12,057 nucleotides of DNA from Coemansia sp. RSA 922 (Eukaryota; Kickxellomycota; Kickxellomycetes; Kickxellales; Kickxellaceae). Under the pieces are notes generated by a model, which saw only the letters and a list, made by a program, of their open reading frames with translations, was not told the DNA's origin and searched no databases. The translations under genes and the position numbers were made by a program. The DNA lies in assembly GCA_027577415.1 (NCBI GenBank), contig JANBQS010000784.1, forward strand, positions 1 through 12,057. The letters run 5' to 3'. This document shows positions 1 through 7,400 of the stretch, piece after piece (position 1 is the stretch's first letter; every line of letters starts with the position of its first letter).

Positions 1-260
1 CCCCCACCACCCCAGACCGCCCACCCCCCCAACCCACCACCACAGCACTTTCACTTCATGGTCATCCTCAACCCTACTGTGGCACATCCACTCGATGACC
101 TTCCATCGAACATCCCTCCTATTTTCACCCAGTCGAAAACCTCCCAACTCACCTCACAGGAACTAGCCTTTCGTATTTTTCCGCTATCTGTCTTGTTTAT
201 TCTCGTGTTTGCGAATTCAACTTTTTTTGTTTTAAAACGACATAATTTTTTTTGTCAAGT
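1..260 (+). promoter_or_regulatory. Leader/promoter of the zinc-cluster transcription factor gene
   Basis: This non-coding stretch precedes the start codon at 261. Bases 1-50 are very C-rich, with several CCACC and CCCC runs. From about 165 the region becomes T-rich, with T7 to T8 runs directly before the start, a common arrangement in fungal core promoters. I see no clear TATA box. The start codon at 261 has A at -3 and G at +4, a good context. Two ATGs lie upstream: 58 (opens a 115-codon frame running past 261 to 405, out of frame with the gene) and 95 (23 codons, stop at 164-166). They matter only if transcription starts upstream of them, which cannot be judged from sequence. Confidence 0.5.
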
Positions 261-3176
261 ATGGCGGCAGGTGATAGTGCCACGCCGCTCCGGCTCATGT
301 TGTCGTGCGACAATTGCCGCAAAAAAAAGATTCGTTGTAATGGCGGACGACCCGAGTGCGCCAGCTGCCTCCGAGGCGATATCCCCTGCCACTACTCGCC
401 AGTAGGACCCCGCAAAAAGCCACGGCGGGCTGGCACCGAGCCCATGGCCTCGCAAGAAGGAGTAAGGAAACGGCGGGCGAATAAGCGGCGAGCATCAGCC
501 AGTGCATCAGATAGCGAGGAAACACACGAGGATGATAAGTCCCAAGTAGGCGTGAGTAGTGTGAGCCATCTGATGCTAGAGAAGCTGCGCGACACACAGG
601 CATTGCCACACGCGGGGTCTGCAGCTGTGACGCACAGGGTGCAGCCGCAGCAGCCAGTCATGGAAATGCTGAGGCTGCAGACTCAGATCTCCGACCTCGT
701 TGACCAGCTTCGCAACATTACTATCCAGGTCTCCGGCATGACGCCTACTGCCGGGTCGCCCGCTCCCACGCCAGCCCCCGCCGCCACCAGCCCTCTCCCC
801 CTGGCCGCGCCTCATCCAGGCCCCTCTCAGCACAGTCTTGGCCAGGCAGCGGCACCTTCAAGCGGAATGACAGCAACCGGTCCCAGCGACAACAGTCAGG
901 GACAGCCCTGCAGTGAGCTACACCTGTCCAAGCCCGAACATGCACGCGGGGTAAACGTATCTCGCGATCTGATCAAACACCTAATCTCGGTCTACTTCCA
1001 GTACTGCCACCCATCGGAGACCGGCATGTACCCAATGGAGCTGTACCGGGACCGGCTGCAGCGCGCGCAAGTGAGCGAGACGTTCCTACTTTCAGTCCTA
1101 GCTGTAGCCAGCCGTCTCTCCGACGATCCCCGCGTGAAGCGTGAGCCGGCATATTTGGCGGGCTACGATTTCTTCGAGCGAGTGACACGAGGACTAATGA
1201 TGGACGTGCTGGAGCGAGATTGTGTGGAGAACATGCTGACGCTCAACAATCTGGCTGTCTACGCCGTGGGCCTGCCGGTGGCTAATCGTGGCTGGTATTT
1301 CTCGGGCCTGGCTATGCGGATGGCTACGCAGATGTCTTTGCAAAAGGTCGATGCTCCAGGGAGGATGCCTGGCGCCTCGATGATGAGTGGGCCGGGAATC
1401 GAATCGGCTAGGCGCGCATTTTGGACTACGCTACTGCTCGAGGCCCTGGCTAGCTTTGCCAGTGGCGAGCCTCCGCCCATCACTATCCAGGATATTCACG
1501 TAGCGGAGCCAGCCGACGATCCGCCTATGCTCGGCGACGAGTCGGCCGGTCCTGGCACGTCGGCTAGCTCGCAGATGGCTACTGACGAGGACTCGGAGGC
1601 ACGCCCTGCTGCGGCGGGACTGAAAAGCATGCCTAACGTCTGTGCGTTTACAGCGCAGCTCTCGATGCTGCTGATCCGTGTGGCGCGGCTTAACGGCAAT
1701 CGGCACCCAGAGTCAGCGCAGTTCAGTCCGGAGTACGCGACATTGCATGCGGAGATGGTGGCCTGGTACCACGCGCTTCCGGATAACATGCAGATACGGG
1801 CCACAACAGCTCGGGACGAGATACTGGGTGATCCGCAGCTATTCGCTGCCAAAATGTTTGTCCACTGCCACTACCACGCCGCCATTATCGCCCTCCACCA
1901 GCCACGCGTCGACTTGGTCCGCGTCGATTCGTCGACGGGCTACCGCGATGCCAAGGGCGAGGGCGGCGAGAAGAAACCCGCGTGTCATGGTCCCCCGGCT
2001 GACGTGCAGTGGCGCCAACTGGCACAGCAGCAATGTCTTACTGCTGCATGCACTATGACCGAGCTATTGACGTTAGCGCGTGCGCTCGACGTGCGCTACC
2101 ATATAGTGACGTTTGGATTTGCTGTGTTTATGGCCGGCGTTGTGCATGTTGGCGCGGTGGCGTGTACTCCGCGGGACTCTAATGAGCGCCAGTACAGTAT
2201 CAACTGCGTGAAGGAGCATGTGCGGTGTCTGGATCGGCTGGGCAAATATTTTGCATTCCATTTTATCATGGCTAAACACATCCGTGCCCAGCTCCATGCT
2301 ATCGAGTCGGCGGATGCCAGACGACAGAATGCCATTGTTGCTGAGGCCAATCGTATGGTGCATCCGCAGGTGTCAAAGTTTAGAGCTACTGGGCATCAGT
2401 CGCGTGCGCCTACTATGCCGTTTGATATTAATGCGGCTTTGGCAATGGCCTCGCAGTCTCTGCCTCAGCTGCCCACTCAGCAGCCGCATACTCCCGGAGC
2501 TGTCTCTACGGGGATCGGTATGGATGCTGCTGCCGCTGCAGGTCTATTTGCATCTGCTGCTGGTAGTAATAGTGATCTATTTGGTAGCGTACTTGGCTCA
2601 GCGGACGCATCTGATGCGTCTCCCTGGTTTGGCGTGCCAGCAACAAGTGTTGGTGCACAAGGGTCTACGCCTTTGGCGTTTGGCAGCGAGTCTTCCTCTA
2701 TCGACATGTTCCTGGGCCTGTTCTCAGCTACTGCTGCACCCTCATCGCCCACCCCTACTGGAGTACCGTTTTCTCCACAGCAGTGTCCGATTCCCGGATC
2801 TTGTGGCGGACTATGTGGCACGCATTCACCGACGACAGCGGCGTCTATGGCATTCCAACTGCACCAGAGCTTTTCCAGTATGGCGGGACTTGGCTCGGGT
2901 ATCAGCTCCCTTGTGGAGTTGTTTTCGTCTAATAGCGATGGCTCTAATTCGTTGTATCCTGAAAACATACTCAGTAGTAGTATGTTGGCACCAGCTAATG
3001 CTCGCTCGTCAGACTCTGTTTTGTCGGCACCGGCTGTGCAACAGCCATCGGCTGCGTTGAGATCTACTGCTCAGTCGTCGTCTTTTTCTAACCCAGCGGG
3101 TCATTTGAGATTCACTTCGCCTGGTGCTGGCGGTTTACAGCAGTTTGGGTCACTGCCTCCATTTTCTCCACTCTAA
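261..3176 (+). CDS. Zn(II)2Cys6 fungal transcription factor, single exon
   Basis: Nuclear sequence-specific DNA-binding regulator, 971 residues. The six zinc-binding cysteines are C16, C19, C26, C33, C36 and C43, with spacing C-x2-C-x6-C-x6-C-x2-C-x6-C and a lysine-rich loop (RKKKIR) between C19 and C26; this is the canonical fungal binuclear cluster. Two basic patches at 51-56 and 69-77 look like a nuclear localisation signal, followed by an acidic Ser/Asp/Glu run. Residues about 134-163 are a short heptad-like helix that could dimerise. Residues about 240-415 match the fungal-specific middle homology region (Fungal_trans, PF04082 type). From about 710 to the end the protein is Ser/Ala/Gln/Pro-rich and probably disordered, a likely activation domain. 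The ATG at 261 is chosen because the frame has no earlier ATG; M13 (297) lies just before the cluster and is a possible second start. The target genes and inducing signal cannot be read from sequence. The family assignment is firm; the specific orthologue is unknown. Confidence 0.95.
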   Translation: MAAGDSATPLRLMLSCDNCRKKKIRCNGGRPECASCLRGDIPCHYSPVGPRKKPRRAGTEPMASQEGVRKRRANKRRASASASDSEETHEDDKSQVGVSSVSHLMLEKLRDTQALPHAGSAAVTHRVQPQQPVMEMLRLQTQISDLVDQLRNITIQVSGMTPTAGSPAPTPAPAATSPLPLAAPHPGPSQHSLGQAAAPSSGMTATGPSDNSQGQPCSELHLSKPEHARGVNVSRDLIKHLISVYFQYCHPSETGMYPMELYRDRLQRAQVSETFLLSVLAVASRLSDDPRVKREPAYLAGYDFFERVTRGLMMDVLERDCVENMLTLNNLAVYAVGLPVANRGWYFSGLAMRMATQMSLQKVDAPGRMPGASMMSGPGIESARRAFWTTLLLEALASFASGEPPPITIQDIHVAEPADDPPMLGDESAGPGTSASSQMATDEDSEARPAAAGLKSMPNVCAFTAQLSMLLIRVARLNGNRHPESAQFSPEYATLHAEMVAWYHALPDNMQIRATTARDEILGDPQLFAAKMFVHCHYHAAIIALHQPRVDLVRVDSSTGYRDAKGEGGEKKPACHGPPADVQWRQLAQQQCLTAACTMTELLTLARALDVRYHIVTFGFAVFMAGVVHVGAVACTPRDSNERQYSINCVKEHVRCLDRLGKYFAFHFIMAKHIRAQLHAIESADARRQNAIVAEANRMVHPQVSKFRATGHQSRAPTMPFDINAALAMASQSLPQLPTQQPHTPGAVSTGIGMDAAAAAGLFASAAGSNSDLFGSVLGSADASDASPWFGVPATSVGAQGSTPLAFGSESSSIDMFLGLFSATAAPSSPTPTGVPFSPQQCPIPGSCGGLCGTHSPTTAASMAFQLHQSFSSMAGLGSGISSLVELFSSNSDGSNSLYPENILSSSMLAPANARSSDSVLSAPAVQQPSAALRSTAQSSSFSNPAGHLRFTSPGAGGLQQFGSLPPFSPL

Positions 3177-3356
3177 ATATTTCTCAATACTCTTTTTTTT
3201 TATTAACATAATGTCTATATTTCAAAAAAATACTAGTGGTTTTCGCTCTCATTGGAGGTGGGGGGTACTCATCTCTACTCCACCCTGTAACCAAGAGCAA
3301 AACTTGCAAAAGAAGAAGAAAAATACTTGAGGTGATTAGTGCACAAGTTTCTCCCT
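3177..3356. other. Convergent 3' region between the activator gene and the small minus-strand ORF
   Basis: This 180-base region begins with AT-rich sequence directly after the TAA stop, including T-runs and ATATTTC-type stretches near 3177-3235 that could serve 3' end formation for the plus-strand gene. A G-rich patch lies at 3255-3267, and an A-rich stretch (AAGAAGAAGAAAAA-like) at 3308-3326 becomes a T-rich tail on the minus strand, downstream of the 3357-3683 ORF. No RNA gene or repeat is visible. Confidence 0.4.
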
Positions 3357-3683
3357 TTATAAACCCTCAATGTAGTCCAATTTTAGTGTGACAATACCAT
3401 CTAGTACTTCCTTATTATTTTTGATAGGTACAACCCATGCCAGGGGGTTTTTGGTTCCCTTAGGAATCGCTAGGGATTTAAATATAACGGGTAGCATAAG
3501 CCCTTCTTTGATAAATTTCTCATAGGCCGGTTTACGATACGCGATATGCGGAAGATGTATTTCATAGTGGTTAGTCCTTTCCACATCAAAACTTTCTAGT
3601 TCATTTTCGGTATTAGTTACCATCGTGTAAACGGTTTTATAATCCAAACGGTTCTGGGATATAAGCTCAGAGTAAGGTGTCAT
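3357..3683 (-). CDS. Hypothetical protein, 108 residues, unrecognised
   Basis: I do not recognise this protein. It starts at ATG 3683 (A at -3) and ends with TAA at 3357. The composition looks like a soluble folded protein: mixed charged and hydrophobic residues, no low complexity, no signal peptide and no membrane segment. Predicted features by eye are an N-terminal helical or mixed segment, then alternating strand-like segments (for example LAWVVPIKN near residues 80-88 and GIVTLKLDYIEGL at the end). By my hand count, about 38% of codons end in G or C, lower than the 56% I count in the first 59 visible codons of the RhoGAP gene, so it is unusually AT-rich for this locus. Upstream on its own strand lie a T-rich tract at about 3701-3720 and a CCAAT box at 3753-3757. 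A 109-codon open frame in AT-rich DNA could arise by chance, but the natural composition makes a real gene more likely than not. It could also be a remnant of a longer or mobile gene. Confidence 0.5.
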   Translation of the reverse strand: MTPYSELISQNRLDYKTVYTMVTNTENELESFDVERTNHYEIHLPHIAYRKPAYEKFIKEGLMLPVIFKSLAIPKGTKNPLAWVVPIKNNKEVLDGIVTLKLDYIEGL

Positions 3684-3752
3684 GATAACTTGTCAGAAGA
3701 AGTAGAAGCAAAAAAAAAGTATAGAAAATGTAGAGGTACTTTATTGCAAAAT

Positions 3753-3757
3753 ATTGG
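3753..3757 (-). promoter_or_regulatory. CCAAT box upstream of the small minus-strand ORF
   Basis: The plus strand reads ATTGG, which is CCAAT on the minus strand, about 70 bases upstream of ATG 3683. CCAAT is the core bound by the conserved HAP/NF-Y complex in fungi, and this distance is typical for a promoter element. A five-base match can occur by chance, so this is only weak support that the ORF is transcribed. Confidence 0.3.
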
Positions 3758-3920
3758 TGACAATTCAGAGAAGAAAAAGAAAAAAGAGGATGGCCCTCTC
3801 AAAACGCATTTTTTATACCCCTTGTAATTTTTCTTTTCCTCAAAGGCCATCTTCAAACCAATTCAACAAGAGACTGCACAGTTTGCTCCCTCCCGTAAAA
3901 AAAATGGCGACATTTGCTTT

Positions 3921-3947
3921 CCCCCCCCCCCCATCGAATTTTTTTTT
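3921..3947 (+). repeat. Adjacent homopolymer runs C12 and T9
   Basis: Twelve consecutive C (3921-3932) are followed by the short spacer ATCGAA and then nine T (3939-3947). Such runs are prone to slippage in replication and to sequencing or assembly error, so the exact lengths should be treated as approximate. They lie about 500 bases upstream of the transporter start and could act as a nucleosome-excluding tract. Confidence 0.8.
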
Positions 3948-3982
3948 ACTGCGGCGTAAAGTCTTGTGCTTTTTTTTGCCAG

Positions 3983-4005
3983 CCAATGACGTCGCCATGA
4001 TGTCA
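3983..4005 (+). promoter_or_regulatory. CCAAT box fused to two CRE/ATF-like sites
   Basis: CCAAT occupies 3983-3987. Its last T begins TGACGTCG (3987-3994), one mismatch from the palindromic CRE TGACGTCA, and TGATGTCA (3998-4005), also one mismatch from it, follows three bases later. The heptamer CCATGAT occurs twice around the second site (3995-4001 and 4006-4012). CRE-like sites are bound by bZIP factors of the ATF/CREB type in stress and nutrient responses. The cluster is about 450-475 bases upstream of the transporter ATG, so it plausibly regulates that gene. Function is inferred from motif match only. Confidence 0.35.
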
Positions 4006-4038
4006 CCATGATCTTCACTCTCAATTGCAAATGCCTGA

Positions 4039-4059
4039 ATTAACCAACCAGATTAACCA
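4039..4059 (+). repeat. Short direct repeat ATTAACCA, two copies
   Basis: ATTAACCA occurs at 4039-4046 and again at 4052-4059, a 13-base period. Each copy is followed by A, and the copies are separated by ACCAG. Tandem short sites at just over one helical turn are often protein-binding sites, but no specific factor is recognised. Confidence 0.35.
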
Positions 4060-4456
4060 AGCACACATCAAAGCGTAATTTTGTTTGTGCTTTAGTCGAC
4101 CACACATGTGTTTTCGGGGTTTCTTGGGGCCTTTTTGTCTCTTCTTTCAAGCCAAGCCCCAAAAAGAGAAAAAAGATACATTGCCCCCTTTGAAGATAGG
4201 TGCCAGAAAGCTCTTTGTGGAGTATTGCAAAAACTATGTTCAAAGGAATTCAAAGAAAGCTGGTTGGGCTGCGGCCACAGTCAACATGTTTTTCTCAAGG
4301 GTTGGAGCAGCGTCCACACTTAAACCCCCTTGAATTTTCCCCGACAGTTGTTCTGGTCTAGTATTCCTTTTGTGTCCACTCATTCTCTCTTTTCAAGCAC
4401 AACCATTTTGCTTCTTTCTTGACAAGGATATTTCTCCTAGAGGCTCTTTGATACCC

Positions 4457-7400
4457 ATGTTTTCTCTACTCAGTGGCATGGTCTACCCGGCTTCTGATGC
4501 TGCTGTAGCACTTACGGCAATGTACTTAGTCGCACGGGACAAGCGTGCCTTTTCACCGCAACTTGCCAGTCCCTTCTCGCACATTGCCAGCGCTCTTTTA
4601 GTCGTCCTTGCTGCTAGCCACTATTCTGGATGGACTAGAACACTCAATCAAGTTGCTAAATTTGCTCTACCTTTGCTGGCTGCCCATTCTTCAGGATACA
4701 CCCTCTTCCAGCTTTCCAATGTCCTTGGCATCTACCGTCTGCTTCGCAGCAATGACAGTCTACTGACAAGTGCTCTATGTGTCTTGCTTCACATGTGCCT
4801 TGTGCTAGTCAACCTCGACCTCTCTAGTCAAGCCCAGCTGAAATCAATCATGCAAGACGTTTCCTTTGCTCAAGTGCGCCAACTTAACTTACTGCAAAAG
4901 CTGCGCGCACTAACTGTAGGTGACTTGTGGCCAGCTCCTAAGAGACTCCAGCTGCGTCATGCCTACGCTGAGCTAGCCATCAACACTAACGAATCTCTGT
5001 TTCTTATCCGGGCCATTGCTCGCATAATTTGGAAGCCTATGATTCCAATTCACATCGCTGGTATTATGTTCCAACTACTACCGATATTCAAGACAATGCT
5101 AACCGGATACATTTACCATTGCCTAGACTCATCTGATGACAGCAACTATTATAAGGCATACATTGCTGCCGTGGGTGTGATACTGGTAGAGTTTTTTATT
5201 ACCCAAAGGGAGCATTTAAATGGCTACATTGATTATGAAAAAACACGAGTTCAAGACGTATTGGAATTAGAACTAGCACGCAGGCCACTGCTTTATTCTG
5301 GATTGAAGAAGGCTCTCAATCGGGAATGTACTATGGCAGAGGATTTGGTTGACAGCGTTTTTAAACTCCAAGATGCCGTCCCCTGTATTTTTGGAGCTTT
5401 CGCAACTGTAATGCCAATCTACAGTCAGGTAGGTTGGTACGCGTTTATACCTCCTGTAGTGTCTTTGGCCCTTACCGCCTTTGATCAATCACTGAAACAC
5501 TTTGTTGGTGGTCCAGCGTATTGGGATCATACTAATGTTTGTACTAGAGGCGACTCGATTGACGAAATTTACTTTAATGTCAAAACTGTAAAGTTATTCG
5601 GGTGGGAGAACATGTACTTGGATCCAATGCTAAGGAGAAATCACGTATACCTAAAGCAACTCCCCTGGTACGCCTCCTTGGTACGCTTTGGGTTTATTAT
5701 GATAGACATTGTCAGCACGCTTGCTGCAGATTTGTCAATGTATATGACAGTTGTATTGTATCTAAATACAATGCCAACCTCTGGTAACGCTATGACAAAT
5801 TCGAAATTACTCGAGATGACTGAGCATATTGAATATCTGCGCCACAGTATTAACAGTGTTGCTGGGGGCATCGCTGGAATATCCGATATGGTCAGACATA
5901 ACAATACGCTTGAGCCCCTATTTAGGTGCGAGACATTCAACACTATCGTTCACGAGAGACTTGTCGACTTGAAGCAAGTGCCATCAATTACCATGGACAA
6001 CTGCAGCTTTAGATGGGAAAAGAAAGCTACTATTCTCAAACAGGTTTCCTTGATTGCAACTGGCAAAGATCTCATAGCTGTAGTTGGTAGTACAGGCTCT
6101 GGAAAGTCCTCACTTCTTTTGGCCATGTGCAGAGAGTTGGAGATGACCAAGGGTACTGGTACTGTGGTTGGCAGAATTGGCTATATGGAGCAGTTGCCTT
6201 GGATTATAAACGACACTATGCGTGCAAACATTCTATTTGGTCGCGAATTTGATGAGGAGTACTACTGGAAAGTCATTCATGCCTGTGCATTGACTCGTGA
6301 TCTTGAGTCGTGGCCCGACAGCGATTTGACCATGATTGGCGAGCGCGGAATCAACATTTCTGGTGGGCAGAGAGCTAGGCTAGCACTGGCCAGAACTGTG
6401 TACTCGCAGGCGGATATTTACATGCTGGATGACCCTTTGTCGGCAGTTGATGCCCATGTCAAGCGCCATATTCTGGATAATGTCATCTTGAGCTCTGGGT
6501 TGTTGGGTAACAAACTGCGCATTATTACCACACACTCTGAATCTATGCTGCCATTCTGCAACCAAGTTGTCACAGTAAGCGATAAAACCGTGTCCGTTGT
6601 CCACCAGGAACCCAAGGAACACCTGTATATTGCCCCTGTTGCCGCCGTCGAGGTTAATGATGTTTATAAGCCAACTTCAACCGAAGCCGACACAAACTCC
6701 TCTGCGATAGCTTTGACCACTGGTGCGGATCCCCAAGCGATAACTTTAGAGAACAAGCCAGTGAAATACCTAGACTCTGACGAAGATCGACTACCTCAAC
6801 AGAAGCACACACTACTAGACAACGCAAAGTATGTACTTCAAGTTTGCGGTTGGAAAATGTTAACTGTCGTTATAATATCAACATCCATTCGTCCTGTGGC
6901 AACATTTGTCCTGAATGGATACAACATTTCGGCGCTAAAGGCAAATGCAAAGAACAATACCGTCAGCCATGATGCAGTATTGTGGTACTTGAATATCAAC
7001 ATACTAAAGGCTGCCACAATCCAGATATTGCGTTTATTCCAATCTTATGTAAACAATATTGCAGCTGGAGATAGCACAAGTGACATTGTAGAAGCAAAGT
7101 TTGCACATAGTTTGATTCATGCTCCACTTTCAGTGATTGAAAAGACTGATCGATTCAAATTTTTGTCAGCATGCGATAATGGATCCAGAACAATGTCTTA
7201 TTTTATCCCTTTATTTTTGCATTGGGATACTCTGTGCATAGTCGATTCGATATTTGCTATTTGGCGTTCAGTAATGGCATCACCACAGCTAATACTCATT
7301 GTGCCCTTTATTATTTGGGCACGTGGAGTAGCCAGCATATTCGATAGCGCTGTCGCCAACTCGTTAAGAGATATAGGCGATGAGATTGATAATAAGCACT

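Larger units (their letters stand above)
3684..4456. promoter_or_regulatory. Divergent intergenic region between the small ORF and the ABC transporter gene
   Basis: This 773-base region separates the start of the minus-strand small ORF from the start of the plus-strand transporter. It is AT-rich with scattered homopurine and homopyrimidine runs. It holds a minus-strand CCAAT box (3753-3757), a C12 run followed by T9, a plus-strand CCAAT box joined to CRE-like sequences (3983-4005) and a short direct repeat (4039-4059). The last 110 bases are CT-rich, like a 5' leader. Short open frames here either lack ATG starts or are low-complexity and were not called. No tRNA, 5S rRNA, terminal inverted repeat or target-site duplication was found by eye. 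Confidence 0.5.

Noticed and set aside
58..405. A 115-codon protein gene at the left edge
   Set aside because: It overlaps the zinc-cluster coding sequence in another frame and has no recognisable domain. It is mentioned only as a possible upstream ORF.
2477..2968. A 163-codon minus-strand frame opposite the activator tail
   Set aside because: Antisense to low-complexity Ser/Ala codons, with no independent coding signal.
2218..3060. A 280-codon frame inside the activator gene in another frame of the same strand
   Set aside because: Leu/Arg/Ser-rich with no domain. It overlaps the real frame, which continues to a sensible stop at 3176.
3357..3683. Possible reverse-transcriptase leader fragment (a KFIKEGLMLPV...AWVVPIKN pattern loosely like retrotransposon pol)
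   Set aside because: The spacing and key residues do not fit the retroelement consensus, and no neighbouring gag, protease, polymerase or LTR sequence is seen.
3818..4330. Three CCCCT stress-response-like pentamers (3818-3822, 4185-4189, 4326-4330)
   Set aside because: About this many five-base matches are expected by chance in this length when both strands are counted.
3754..4333. Small open frames in the divergent intergenic region (for example 3754-4011, 4085-4333 and 4040-4243 on the minus strand)
   Set aside because: They start at non-ATG codons or only have internal ATGs, are Lys- or Phe-rich from homopolymers, and show no domain or promoter support.
3177..4456. tRNA, 5S rRNA, transposon ends or CRISPR-like repeats in the intergenic DNA
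   Set aside because: No tRNA A/B-box pair, no terminal inverted repeat with target duplication and no regular repeat-spacer pattern was found on reading both strands.
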